IMG/VR virus record: IMGVR_UViG_3300030116_000815
Span: 1-55,040 of that record
DNA length: 55,040 nt
From: a virus
Reading direction: 5' to 3' (one strand)
Shown piece by piece: positions 10,101 through 18,187 of the stretch (positions are counted from its first letter, which is position 1; each line of letters begins with the position of its first letter). Below the pieces are notes generated by a model, which was given only the letters and a program-made list of their open reading frames with translations, was not told the DNA's origin and did not search any database. The position numbers were made by a program, and so were the translations under genes.

Positions 10101-11961
10101 AGAAAAAAGAGATGGAGAATATTTTAATGTAGGCAGATTTACTGATGATGAATGGTTTGAATTATATCAAACAGGTTTAGCATTAGAGCAAACAGTAATG
10201 GAAAGAATAGAAGGTCTAGCTGGTGAAGCATTAAATGGAAGAGTATTTAAAGGTTTTCAAAACGCATTCTTTAAATCTAATTTATTAACACAATGGACTA
10301 AAGCTGTACAACTTGCTTCATTTACTACAGGTAAAAGAATTGTTAGACAACATGCACAAGCACTAGCAACAAACAAGACAAGTTTAGGTGGCACACTATC
10401 AGCAGGTAGAAGACAACAATTTATAGATGAGCTAAGTGAGTTTGGTATAAGAGAAAAAGATGCTATAAGATGGTATAGAAATTCTGTAACTCCTGATGGC
10501 AAGATTAATGAGAATTTTGCAAAAGGATTAAATAACAGAGGAGAAATGAGTCTTAATGAAGAAGCAATATTTAATGCTAAGTTTCATAGACAAATGATAA
10601 AAGGTGCAAATAGATTTACAAAAGAAATTATTCTTAATCCTAGTGTAGCAGAAGCTAACAGACCATTGTGGTTTTCTAATCCTAGTGCACAATTTTTAAT
10701 GCAGTTTGCTGGTTACCCAACTGTATTTACAAATACTGTTTTAAAAAGATTTGCTAGAGAAATATCAAAAGATGGTAGTAGAAAAGAAATGTATAGAACT
10801 GGTAGAATACTACCAACAGTTATGTTAATGACTGCAATAGCTCACATAGGTAATGAGATTAGAAGTAATGGTAACGCAACTTTTGAATATGGAACTAATG
10901 AAAAGAAACCAGACCATAAAATTATTTTAGATGCAGTAAGAAGATGGGGTGGTTTAGGTCCTTTTGATTATGCTCAAAGGTTTGCCAACGAAAGAGAAAG
11001 AGGAACTGGATTTGTAGCAGAAACTTTAAAATCTATTTCCGGTCCTATACCTCAAGACATTATAGATGCTATTCTTTATAGAAAAGGTTTATCTGAATTA
11101 ACAGTAACTAATATGCCTTACTTCCAATTATATGATACTATTTTTGGAGAAGGTACTAAGAAAAAATTAAAACAATTAGCAAGAGGAAGTACAGGAGAAA
11201 GAAAGAAAAAAGTACCAGATGTTTTAGCTAGAATAGGATATGACAGAGGTGGTATAGTTATGAATGTTCCTAATGTTCCTGATGAACCAGATGAAAGGGT
11301 TGACAAATTTACTGGAGAAAGCTATAATAATACTTCAGAGAATGCACAAGATTTATCTGACAGAGAACTTAAAAGACAACAGTTTAAATTAGGTGGTGCT
11401 ACTTGGAAAGGAATGCGTCTAAGAGACCGATTAGGAGCTGTGCTTTATCCTTTATATAAAAGAGGTGCAGAGAGATTAGGTTATACTGATGAAATGCAAG
11501 GTCAAGCTTTTTCTGATTCTTTTGATTATATAAAAGAATATGATAAACAAGGTAAGTTAGAATTTTTTAAAGCTTCAACTGAAAGGCGAAATGACATAGA
11601 TGAAATAGTTAGACATGCTTTACTTGGATATAGATTAGGTGATTCATTACCAAAAAGAATTGCTGTACAAGCAAAAGATGCAACACAAGCTGGTATGTAT
11701 TATGGATATAATCCTAAAGCAGGTGTAGATAAGTTTGATTTTAAAACTCCTAAATCTGGTACAGGTTTTCAAAATGAAAGAGGTGACTTAATAAATAATA
11801 GAGTAGGATTTGCACTAAGAAAAAAATATGGTGATGATGAACGAGCTGCAATGGATGAATTAATGCGTATGATTGCAAGGAATGATGAGTCATTAAATTA
11901 TTGGCAAGGTAGTAATATTAACAAAAAACCTTTTAATCCACAAGGAAGGAGAGTAATGTGA
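7195..11961 (+). CDS. Large internal virion (ejection) protein
   Basis: 1588 residues, the longest protein here, starting directly at the preceding stop. The N-terminus is a charged coiled coil (Arg/Glu-rich, about 10-40). Two Gly/Ala-rich hydrophobic stretches (about 175-200 and 265-285, GATLGGAVGAGIG) could insert in membrane. A Pro/Lys/Glu/Gln-rich low-complexity linker lies at about 325-365. A further hydrophobic helix (PTVMLMTAIAHIG) lies at about 1205. Size, position before the endolysin and composition match the largest ejected core protein of T7-like phages (gp16 role). No catalytic motif was identified. The final codons overlap the endolysin start. Confidence 0.65.
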   Translation: MATSRPFYLAYEEAVRRRDAEEERKKREKELEEQRLLALKPPSVDPVEESLFEQFRESDRMVKKALDPSPQRIPTTRLTLTQLKNDNEFADTAERFMDTIGRNENIFEYLRDANFSLSAAAQRSFEMGDWDEQTMQDYNYLRTRFNNAEIGSFKERLGQIKDIGGDILFDPVNWLTLLFAAPTGGGALGARATVAAAQAKGTARLAQQGLKRYTKAKFEKDVGKESAKRFGLLGASEGLAWAGLHDYFMQDIDVNLGLQDEIDVNRLAVSSTLGATLGGAVGAGIGRLSVGPRYAKMLEKEYKFASEANVDATVPKYRQGSLFDEDEVPTTKPKEGEVKPTPKPKKEEEPTIRQQEEEEYRQQQQADSLFYNDWMDKDKIPNPIKWFSKTFVEKPTKVFYDRLQKLGPNASYTLMNNLRKLRQDVDRDALGKKGTGVKQIQLNRAYADDLDRSTFNKFTNESYGEYFASLIGLFNTGLEQAFGVLGLTGVFRTRIATTNNNQVRDLLQNKDLMLVRERAIDKEGNYYGFTGKETIMQRTMNEDGTYTFNKKINVGDEVDGIKLDAELHFGYKRLRGLYDEVYDLSIQEGLIDSSVSKLGYFPRMFNHSAVQKKREILQEKIIKYGHANPDNTKMKLTDYIDETGNPIEVAYFKGDKGLDWNTFTILREGGYDSFEDIAASVYYRSLTNKQKQSFNNRADVKQFVKDNELRKGQSYKFLIDKIDEKSNLTIDFSKLKNFKRNDTISAYEYARQVKAETIVTDMLEKRHIPNELKMLGKRYGENAGFLQSRRFVNIPDRELNEFLEDDVMTISNQYFNNAAQILARSRYFGKNISVQEDTIFKPIREELQEAGLSLEEAAKITDDFRKVVRKITGLDNSHLDSWWNKTAAGRNLGDFLKLSQQMAHLPLATLSSITEPLILLTRDFSSDTTKDIGRALLSETNNMFDRIGKTVSRARGKATPRQKLSRLGVEKRDGEYFNVGRFTDDEWFELYQTGLALEQTVMERIEGLAGEALNGRVFKGFQNAFFKSNLLTQWTKAVQLASFTTGKRIVRQHAQALATNKTSLGGTLSAGRRQQFIDELSEFGIREKDAIRWYRNSVTPDGKINENFAKGLNNRGEMSLNEEAIFNAKFHRQMIKGANRFTKEIILNPSVAEANRPLWFSNPSAQFLMQFAGYPTVFTNTVLKRFAREISKDGSRKEMYRTGRILPTVMLMTAIAHIGNEIRSNGNATFEYGTNEKKPDHKIILDAVRRWGGLGPFDYAQRFANERERGTGFVAETLKSISGPIPQDIIDAILYRKGLSELTVTNMPYFQLYDTIFGEGTKKKLKQLARGSTGERKKKVPDVLARIGYDRGGIVMNVPNVPDEPDERVDKFTGESYNNTSENAQDLSDRELKRQQFKLGGATWKGMRLRDRLGAVLYPLYKRGAERLGYTDEMQGQAFSDSFDYIKEYDKQGKLEFFKASTERRNDIDEIVRHALLGYRLGDSLPKRIAVQAKDATQAGMYYGYNPKAGVDKFDFKTPKSGTGFQNERGDLINNRVGFALRKKYGDDERAAMDELMRMIARNDESLNYWQGSNINKKPFNPQGRRVM

Positions 11962-12422
11962 ACATAGAATTATGTAAAGCAGAGATAACTAGACATGAAG
12001 GTAAAGTATTAGAAATATACGAAGATAGTCTAGGATATAAAACTCTTGGTATAGGACATTTATGTCAACCAGAAGACCCAGAATATAATTGGGAAGTTGG
12101 TACTCCTGTATCAGAAGAAGTTGTTGACATGTATTTTGAAGATGATTTTAACAAACACTTAGCAGAAACTATTCATGTGTTTGGTTCAGAGGAAGCATTT
12201 TATCATTTACCTTCTGACATACAAAGAGTATTGGTAAACATGTGTTTTAATTTAGGTGGTACTAGATTATCTAAATTTAAAAATATGTTGTTAGCATGTA
12301 GAGCACACAACTGGAAAGAAATGGCAGTACAAATGGAAGATAGTCGTTGGTATGGTCAAGTAGGTAGGCGTAGTAAAGAACTACAAGATATAGTATTACA
12401 ACAAAGTGATTCTGTATACTGA
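11958..12422 (+). CDS. Endolysin, T4-type lysozyme (GH24)
   Basis: 154 residues, GTG start overlapping the previous stop (GTGA) behind a strong ggaaggag RBS. It hydrolyses the MurNAc-GlcNAc bond of peptidoglycan to release progeny. The N-terminus carries the GH24 triad with T4 lysozyme spacing: E14 (RHEG), D23 (YEDSLG) and T29 (KTLGIGH). The later segment with MCFNLGGTRLSKF matches the family core. Length is typical of single-domain phage lysozymes. There is no signal peptide, so export would need a holin; two candidates follow immediately. Confidence 0.92.
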   Translation: MNIELCKAEITRHEGKVLEIYEDSLGYKTLGIGHLCQPEDPEYNWEVGTPVSEEVVDMYFEDDFNKHLAETIHVFGSEEAFYHLPSDIQRVLVNMCFNLGGTRLSKFKNMLLACRAHNWKEMAVQMEDSRWYGQVGRRSKELQDIVLQQSDSVY

Positions 12423-12555
12423 AAAACAATTAGAAGATGCTTACAATGCATACAGAAAAATACAAATAAAAGGCGATATGGCTTTTGTATCTTTAAAAGA
12501 TTTTAGAATTATGTTTGAACAAATATTAGAAGTATTATATAGGGATATGTTATGA
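12406..12555 (+). CDS. Small ORF between endolysin and holin
   Basis: A 49-codon frame with GTG start overlapping the end of the endolysin gene and a TGA that overlaps the next ATG (ATGA). The product is charged and helical, with no membrane segment. It exactly fills the 130-base gap between the two neighbours, which argues for a real coupled gene. There is no clear RBS and no family match, so the start is uncertain (ATG at 12478 is the only internal ATG upstream of the last third). Confidence 0.45.
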   Translation: MILYTEKQLEDAYNAYRKIQIKGDMAFVSLKDFRIMFEQILEVLYRDML

Positions 12556-13028
12556 AAAAGTTATTAAAAAATATTGTAGGTGCAGTAGCTCCAACATTAG
12601 GAACTGCTCTTGGTGGTCCTATGGCTGGTATGGCTGGTAATATGATTGCAGAAGTTTTAGGCGTACCTAATAATCCTAAAGCTATAGAGAAAGGTATAGC
12701 AGAGGCTACTCCTGAACAGATGTTAGAACTTAAAAAAGCTGAACAAGCTTTTGAGGTTCAAATGAAAGAACTTGATGTTGATGTATTTAAACTAGAAACA
12801 GAAGACAAACAAGATGCAAGAAGCAAATTTAGTAAGGACTGGACTGCTCGTATCATGGGTATAGCTACAGTAGGTGGATTTTTAGGATATATATTCTTAG
12901 TAACATTACAACCACCAGAACAAAATAGTGAGGCATTAATTAATCTAGTATTAGGTTATCTTGGTGGACTTGCTAGTGCTGTAATTAGTTTTTATTTTGG
13001 TGCATCTAACACTACTAAAGATGATTGA
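12552..13028 (+). CDS. Holin-like membrane protein (3-TM type)
   Basis: 158 residues. An N-terminal Gly/Ala/Met-rich hydrophobic segment (about 8-35) is followed by a charged helical middle containing TEDKQDARSKFSKDWTAR, then two clear membrane helices (about 104-123 and 131-153). This arrangement, especially the D-A-R..W-x-x-R box before the last two helices, resembles the 3-TM holin family used by gene-transfer agents and many marine phages. It lies directly after the endolysin. It would form the inner-membrane lesion that releases the lysozyme. Function is inferred from topology and context. Confidence 0.7.
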   Translation: MKKLLKNIVGAVAPTLGTALGGPMAGMAGNMIAEVLGVPNNPKAIEKGIAEATPEQMLELKKAEQAFEVQMKELDVDVFKLETEDKQDARSKFSKDWTARIMGIATVGGFLGYIFLVTLQPPEQNSEALINLVLGYLGGLASAVISFYFGASNTTKDD

Positions 13029-13119
13029 TAGAAGTAATATACCAGAACATTTAAGACATTTAGAAGAGTGGAAATTAAAAGCATTATTTTTTATATTTAA
13101 ACCAAGATGGATGCAGTAG
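13021..13119 (+). CDS. Very small ORF in lysis region
   Basis: 32 codons, ATG overlapping the end of the holin gene and stop inside the start of the next gene. The product is amphipathic with a short hydrophobic stretch (ALFFIF) near the C-terminus. It bridges the two neighbours by overlaps at both ends, a pattern common in phage lysis clusters, but nothing else supports it. Confidence 0.35.
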   Translation: MIDRSNIPEHLRHLEEWKLKALFFIFKPRWMQ

Positions 13120-13454
13120 AAGTAATACAACAAGTAGGATTTCCTATTGCAGCAGCCCTAGGTTTAGGCTGGTTTATATATAAACTTATTATGCGTATTG
13201 TTGATGGTATGGAAACTAAATTAGATACCATGGATGACAAAGTACAAACTGCATTGGACACAATGGAGGAAAGAGTATCTACTAAATTAGATAGTCAATA
13301 TGGTATTATTGTAAGTCTAATTGATAGAGTAAGGGCAATGGACAACCAAAGTATTAGACAAGATGTATTGTTAAAAACTTTACTAGGTGTTCCAAATTTA
13401 ATTGACATAGAAAAAATAGCAAAGGCAGATAGAGATGACCAAAGGAAAGATTGA
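13107..13454 (+). CDS. Membrane-anchored coiled-coil protein (possible second holin/antiholin)
   Basis: 115 residues. One membrane helix near the N-terminus (about 12-31, PIAAALGLGWFIYKLIM) is followed by a long charged coiled coil with repeated METKLDTMDDKV-like heptads. This topology is frequent in phage lysis and superinfection regions. It sits after the endolysin-holin pair and overlaps the following csgF start by 20 bases. An alternative start four bases downstream (13111) is out of frame. Role unproven; 54494-54736 encodes a similar TM-plus-coiled-coil protein. Confidence 0.6.
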   Translation: MDAVEVIQQVGFPIAAALGLGWFIYKLIMRIVDGMETKLDTMDDKVQTALDTMEERVSTKLDSQYGIIVSLIDRVRAMDNQSIRQDVLLKTLLGVPNLIDIEKIAKADRDDQRKD

Positions 13455-13953
13455 TAACATAGAAAATGTACACCCAATGAGACAAATAACTATAGCTTCT
13501 ATAGTACAGATAACAATGTTTGGATTTATGTTGTTATCTTTTTTTACAATAGATAAATTATTTGCAGATGAAATAGTACATAAATTTAAAAATCCAAGCT
13601 TTAGTGGTATAGGTACATCTGCCCATTATCTTACAATAGAAAACCAAGAGCACATGCGTAAGATGACAATCAAAGAAGAACTTAAAGCTTTACAAGAACA
13701 AATAGAAAGAGACAAAGAAAATACAACACTTGCAAGATTTATAAGAAACTTAGAATCTAGAATATATGCACAATTATCCAGACAACTTGTAGAAAATTTG
13801 TTCGGTGAAAATCCAAGTACAAGTGGGATATTAGAATTAGAAGGTAATACTATTGAATATAGTATTGAAGATGGAATTATAACTTTAACAATTACGGATA
13901 GTGATGGGAATACGACAGTTATTCAGTTGCCTATTGGTGATTTTAGTTTCTAG
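13435..13953 (+). CDS. csgF: CsgF-like curli assembly protein
   Basis: 172 residues, or 158 from the internal ATG at 13477, which would give a more ordinary signal peptide (hydrophobic core IVQITMFGFMLLSFF, cleavage near FA/DE). The mature N-terminus reads HKFKNPSFSG, matching the F-x-F-R-N-P-x-F-G-G segment with which CsgF plugs into the CsgG pore. The C-terminal beta region (TLTITDSDGNTTVIQLPI) matches the CsgF C-terminal domain. In curli systems CsgF is exported through CsgG and nucleates the fibre at the surface. Its 3' end overlaps csgG by 53 bases. Family assignment is strong; its role in a phage is unknown. Confidence 0.88.
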   Translation: MTKGKIDNIENVHPMRQITIASIVQITMFGFMLLSFFTIDKLFADEIVHKFKNPSFSGIGTSAHYLTIENQEHMRKMTIKEELKALQEQIERDKENTTLARFIRNLESRIYAQLSRQLVENLFGENPSTSGILELEGNTIEYSIEDGIITLTITDSDGNTTVIQLPIGDFSF

Positions 13954-14758
13954 TTGTGCAGTTCTAAGTCACAACACAGACTTCGCATTAACAAGAGATA
14001 TAAAGTCTGCCAATATACTGGACTTACAATCAGAAGAATTATTAAATATACCGGCTGCTAAGAGACAGCCTATTATAGCAGTATACTCTAATAGTTTTCA
14101 AGACCTTACAGGTCAAAGAAAAAGTAATAGTAGTTTTGCTATGTTTAGTACTGCAGTTACACAAGCTCCAGAAGCTTTGCTTATACGAGCTTTAAAACAT
14201 GCTGCAGATGGTAAATTTTTTAGGGTTGTTGAAAGGGTAGGTTTAGATAACCTAACTAAAGAAAGACAACTTATCAGGTCAACCAGAGAAAATTTCGAGG
14301 AAGACAAACAGCTCAAACCTTTGTTATTTGCAGGACTGCTTATACAGGGTGGAGTTATTAGTTATGACACGAATATAGAATCTGGTGGTATTGGAGCTAG
14401 GTATCTAGGAGTAGGTAATAGCAAACAATACAGAGAAGATGTAGTAACTATATCGTTAAGATTAGTTTCTGTATCTACAGGTGAAGTATTATTAGAGACT
14501 ACAGTTTCTAAAAATATTTTATCAACAGGTGTTTCTCAAGATATATTTCGTTTTATTGAAATGGGCACAGAGCTTGTTGAAGTAGAGGGAGGTGTAGCAG
14601 AGAACGAAGCAGCTTCTATAGCTTTGCAAAAGGCAATAGAAACTGGAGTTTTAAATTTAATAGAAATAGGAATACAGAGAGGGTATTGGGAATATGAAAA
14701 CATTGAAATTAATGAGCCTAGTTGTGATGCTGACTGCATTGACAGCTTACGGGGATGA
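13901..14758 (+). CDS. csgG: CsgG-like curli secretion channel lipoprotein
   Basis: 285 residues from GTG 13901 (ATG 13904 gives 284). The N-terminus is a lipoprotein signal with lipobox LVSSC (Cys about 19). Family blocks follow in order: IAVYSNSFQDLTGQ, SNSSFAMFSTAVTQA, the membrane-spanning GGIGARYLGVG segment, then VSVSTGEVLLETTVSKNILS and IETGVLNLIEIGI. CsgG forms a nonameric outer-membrane pore that exports curlin subunits unfolded. Length equals that of bacterial CsgG and no block is missing, so it should be functional. The signal peptide is encoded inside the csgF 3' end and the gene's own 3' end encodes the next signal peptide. No CsgE or CsgC is present. Confidence 0.93.
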   Translation: MMGIRQLFSCLLVILVSSCAVLSHNTDFALTRDIKSANILDLQSEELLNIPAAKRQPIIAVYSNSFQDLTGQRKSNSSFAMFSTAVTQAPEALLIRALKHAADGKFFRVVERVGLDNLTKERQLIRSTRENFEEDKQLKPLLFAGLLIQGGVISYDTNIESGGIGARYLGVGNSKQYREDVVTISLRLVSVSTGEVLLETTVSKNILSTGVSQDIFRFIEMGTELVEVEGGVAENEAASIALQKAIETGVLNLIEIGIQRGYWEYENIEINEPSCDADCIDSLRG

Positions 14759-15413
14759 TAATGAAATTTTTGTTGACCAATCTGGAGACAATGCCAACAT
14801 AGATTTAGAGCAACTTGGTAGTGGAAACATTATCGGTGGTTTAAATTCTACTGCTGGTAGTCTTACAAATCCATTAGATTTAGATGGAAGTGCTTTGACA
14901 CTTGACATCAATCAAATAGGTGACACTAATAAATTTCTTGGTGATATACTAGGAGATAATATTACAGGTTATTTTAATTTTGATGGCAACTCAAACGCTT
15001 TTACTATTCAGGTGGACCCAACAAATACTTATGGTGCTGACAGTTCTGACTTTGATGTACAAGTTAATGGAGATAGTAACACATTTACTTTAGATGTAGC
15101 TACTGATTCAATGGCTAGTAGTACTGATTTAGATTGGATTATCAATGGAAGTAGCAATACATTAGATTTTGATATAAATTATGATGGTGGTACTTCTTAT
15201 GTTGATATAGATGGAGACAGTAATTCTGTTACTTTTGATGGAAGTGGATATGCTGGTGGTTATTTTTATTTAGACCAAACAGGAGATTCACGAACTTTTA
15301 ACATACAGCAATTAAGTACTTTAAATAATGATTGGCTCAAGATACTTTCAACTGGCGATTCTGGTACTGTGTGTGTCATCCAAGATGATAATGGCACAGC
15401 AGTCGGATGCTAG
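14694..15413 (+). CDS. Secreted curlin-like repeat protein
   Basis: 239 residues with an N-terminal Sec signal peptide (MKTLKLMSLVVMLTALTAYG, cleavage about 20). The mature part contains about eight imperfect repeats centred on a G-D/S-S-N-T/A motif followed by alternating polar/hydrophobic residues. The first two units contain the curlin-type Q-x-G-x-x-N (EQLGSGN, NQIGDTN). It is Asp/Asn/Gly/Ser-rich with two Cys near the C-terminus. This is the composition of an amyloid subunit secreted through CsgG. It overlaps csgG by 65 bases and the next gene by 86. Identification as curlin-like rests on repeats plus context; sequence divergence from E. coli CsgA is large. Confidence 0.75.
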   Translation: MKTLKLMSLVVMLTALTAYGDDNEIFVDQSGDNANIDLEQLGSGNIIGGLNSTAGSLTNPLDLDGSALTLDINQIGDTNKFLGDILGDNITGYFNFDGNSNAFTIQVDPTNTYGADSSDFDVQVNGDSNTFTLDVATDSMASSTDLDWIINGSSNTLDFDINYDGGTSYVDIDGDSNSVTFDGSGYAGGYFYLDQTGDSRTFNIQQLSTLNNDWLKILSTGDSGTVCVIQDDNGTAVGC

Positions 15414-16434
15414 TATTGGAAGCGTAACCGAACTAAATGGCATAGGCAGGATTGTAAGGGATAAACCTTATGATGCTGCCTTATCATTTGACATTGAAAG
15501 TTATGACAATGTCGAAACTTCTAATGGTAGAATAGGAATAACATTTCTTAATGATACCAGAGTTAGACTAACAGAACATTCACAATTACTCATAGATGAA
15601 TTTATCTATGACCCTGACCCATCTAAATCTAAGATGGCTCTACAGTTTGCTAGTGGTACTGCAAGATTTATTACTGGTAAACTAAATAATATAAACAAAG
15701 AGAACATTGCTATCTCAACTCCGAGTGCAAATGTTTCTATTCGTGGTACAGATTTTACAATCACAGTCAATGAACTGGGAGAATCTCTTATTATATTATT
15801 ACCCAAATCAGATGGTACTCCAAGTGGAGAAATACTAGTAGCTACTGCTGCAGGTGAAGTATTGTTGAATCAACCATATCAAGCCACTACAGTATCTATG
15901 TTTGAAGTAGAACCAAGTAAGCCTGTGATATTAGATATTACTTTAGAACTCATAGATAATATGTTAATTGTAAATGAACCACAGGAAATAGAAAGAAATG
16001 AAGGAGAGATTGGAACTAGCGTTTCTAGTATTCTTGATGTTGACTTCCTTGAGTTTGATGATTTAGAAGTAGATTATTTAGCAGAGGATAATTTAGAATT
16101 TACAGAGTTAGATATAAATTATCTTGATGTAAATTTTCTTGAAGACCTATTAGATATAATAGAAGACATAAATGAATTAGACCAGACAGAAACTTTGCTA
16201 CAAGCTGAATTAGATTTAAAAGGTACATCGTTTGGATTTGACCAAGAAACTCAAATAAATACTTTTAGTACAGACAATGTATTAACATTTTTAAAATCTT
16301 TAGAAGATACAGTAAGATTAGATTTAGATAAGTCTAGTGCTTACACAGTAATATTAATACAGAATGGAAAGAGTACACAGATTATAGTAAATGGTGGTGG
16401 CTCTTCTACAATAACAATTAGACAAGGGAGTTAA
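15328..16434 (+). CDS. FecR-domain periplasmic protein
   Basis: 368 residues with a signal peptide (about 1-23, cleavage after MIMA). Residues about 30-190 form a FecR domain: SIGSVTELNGIGRI, the RIGITFLNDTRVRLTEHSQLLIDEF block, then ALQFASGTARFITGKL and NVSIRGTDFTITV. The rest is acidic and Leu/Asp-rich with repeating DFLEFDDLEVDYL-like units and a Ser/Gly/Thr tail. Here FecR is not with a FecI sigma factor or TonB receptor; it precedes a CHASE2-cyclase gene by one base. FecR plus CHASE2-cyclase is a pairing I recall from bacteria, suggesting an envelope sensor feeding the cyclase (inference). Confidence 0.85.
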   Translation: MIGSRYFQLAILVLCVSSKMIMAQQSDASIGSVTELNGIGRIVRDKPYDAALSFDIESYDNVETSNGRIGITFLNDTRVRLTEHSQLLIDEFIYDPDPSKSKMALQFASGTARFITGKLNNINKENIAISTPSANVSIRGTDFTITVNELGESLIILLPKSDGTPSGEILVATAAGEVLLNQPYQATTVSMFEVEPSKPVILDITLELIDNMLIVNEPQEIERNEGEIGTSVSSILDVDFLEFDDLEVDYLAEDNLEFTELDINYLDVNFLEDLLDIIEDINELDQTETLLQAELDLKGTSFGFDQETQINTFSTDNVLTFLKSLEDTVRLDLDKSSAYTVILIQNGKSTQIIVNGGGSSTITIRQGS

Positions 16435-16435
16435 T

Positions 16436-18187
16436 ATGAAGTGGGCTAGTTTATTATTAGGATTACTTACGCTTCCATTGTTATTTAACTTTGGACCTTT
16501 AGAGGTCATGAGATTAAAAACATTTGATGCGTTAGTCAAAACACCAGAACCATCTGGCTACTTTACTATATTAAATATTACAGAAGAGGATGTCCAAAAG
16601 AGAGGAGGTTATCCTTTTCCAAGAGCAGATTTAGCTGACATACATATAGACCTTTTGAATGAGGGTGCTTTGGGTGTTGGTTGGGTAATATTGTTTCCAC
16701 AGCCTGACAGACTTGGTGGTGATGAAAAGTTTGCAAATGCTTTACAATGGAGACATACTGTATTAGCAATGCCAGAGTTTGACAATGGTATTTATCCTGA
16801 AACTCATGGTACTGTTATACTAGGACCAGATGTAAATTTACCACAGGCAAAAGGATTTTTAGAAAACATACCTGAATTAAAAGAAGTATCAGTACAGGGT
16901 GCTGTTTCTGCTCCAGTAGATGTAGACAATCTTGTAAGAAGATTACCACTATTACAACAAACTCCGGATGGTTGGGTTGCTTCTTTCGGTATACAAGTTT
17001 TAAAGTCATTAGTAGAAGGAACCACATATCAAATAAAAACTAATGACAATGGTATTGAGATGATAAGAGTTAAAGGACTTGACCCAATACCAACAGATAG
17101 TCTTGGTCGTAAATGGATTAGTTGGGTTGATACACCACAGACTACATTAGAGGAGATGGATGTTGCAGGTAAGTTTGTATTTGTAGGCGTTACTGCAGCA
17201 GGGGTAATGCCCACTTTAGCCACCCCAAATGGGCTATTAGAGCCTCACAAGATACAGGCTGCCCTTGCAGAAAGTATTTTGATTGACTCTCCGTTCATAC
17301 CTGACTATAGATTATTTGTAGAACTTATTTTATTATGCATATCAGGATTATTAATAACCTTCGTGATAAATCGCTTTGGTATTACTATGGGTGTATCGTT
17401 GGCAGGTACGCTGATATTGTCGATGGGTGGGCTAGGTTATTATTTAATCTCTCGAGGCTTTTTAGTTGATGTCACATGGAGTATGACATCTATGACACTC
17501 TTGTCATTACAACAATTTTATTTAAGATTCAGACAACAATACAAACTAAGACAACAAATCAAGAAACAGTTTGAACATTATCTAGACCCAAGACAAGTAA
17601 AACAATTACAAGAAAATCCTGAACTGTTAAAGTTAGGTGGTGAAAGAAAATATTGCACCATGTTATTTACCGATGTCAGGGGATTTACAAACTTATCAGA
17701 ACAATTACAACCAGAAGAAGTAACAGAGTTAATGAACAAGACATTAACCATACAAGCCAATGCAGTTAAGAAGTATGGTGGTATGGTTGATAAATATATA
17801 GGTGATGCCATGATGGCTATCTTCAATGCACCAATGGACTTAGATATGCATGAAGACAGAGCAATACTTGCAGCTATAGAAATAAAAGAAAAGATGCAAG
17901 AAGCAAACTTAGGTATTGAAATTGGTATAGGAATCAATTCGGGTATCGTGATGCTTGGAAACTGTGGGAGTGAAGATAGGTTTGATTATACTGCTATAGG
18001 TTCCGATGTAAATCTTGCAGCTAGATGTGAGAGCAGTTGTAAAGCTGTAGGCAAAGATATAGTCATAGCAAAGAATACTGCTCAAGAAACAGACATACCT
18101 TTAATTAAACTAGACCCAATAGAAATGAAAGGTATTGCAGAGCCAGTAGAAATATATACTACAGTAGACTTGACAAATCCGACATAG
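16436..18187 (+). CDS. CHASE2-domain class III adenylate/guanylate cyclase (membrane)
   Basis: 583 residues. N-terminal membrane helix (about 5-20), periplasmic CHASE2 sensor domain (about 25-285), three membrane helices (about 292-312, 316-340, 343-362), a short linker helix, then a cytoplasmic class III cyclase domain (about 400-575). Catalytic residues are intact: metal-binding D413 (FTDVRGF) and D457 (IGDAMM), base-recognising K453 and T519, transition-state N526 and R530 (VNLAAR). The Lys/Thr pair favours ATP, so the product should be cAMP. It starts one base after the FecR gene, its likely input partner. No cAMP receptor is encoded here, so any effect would act through host proteins. 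It contains codons such as TCG, CGC and CTG that look rarer in the flanking virion genes. Confidence 0.93.
   Translation: MKWASLLLGLLTLPLLFNFGPLEVMRLKTFDALVKTPEPSGYFTILNITEEDVQKRGGYPFPRADLADIHIDLLNEGALGVGWVILFPQPDRLGGDEKFANALQWRHTVLAMPEFDNGIYPETHGTVILGPDVNLPQAKGFLENIPELKEVSVQGAVSAPVDVDNLVRRLPLLQQTPDGWVASFGIQVLKSLVEGTTYQIKTNDNGIEMIRVKGLDPIPTDSLGRKWISWVDTPQTTLEEMDVAGKFVFVGVTAAGVMPTLATPNGLLEPHKIQAALAESILIDSPFIPDYRLFVELILLCISGLLITFVINRFGITMGVSLAGTLILSMGGLGYYLISRGFLVDVTWSMTSMTLLSLQQFYLRFRQQYKLRQQIKKQFEHYLDPRQVKQLQENPELLKLGGERKYCTMLFTDVRGFTNLSEQLQPEEVTELMNKTLTIQANAVKKYGGMVDKYIGDAMMAIFNAPMDLDMHEDRAILAAIEIKEKMQEANLGIEIGIGINSGIVMLGNCGSEDRFDYTAIGSDVNLAARCESSCKAVGKDIVIAKNTAQETDIPLIKLDPIEMKGIAEPVEIYTTVDLTNPT

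Noticed and set aside
15328-16434. FecR as part of an iron-citrate uptake system
   Set aside because: No FecI sigma factor or TonB-dependent receptor is nearby; the partner is a CHASE2 cyclase.
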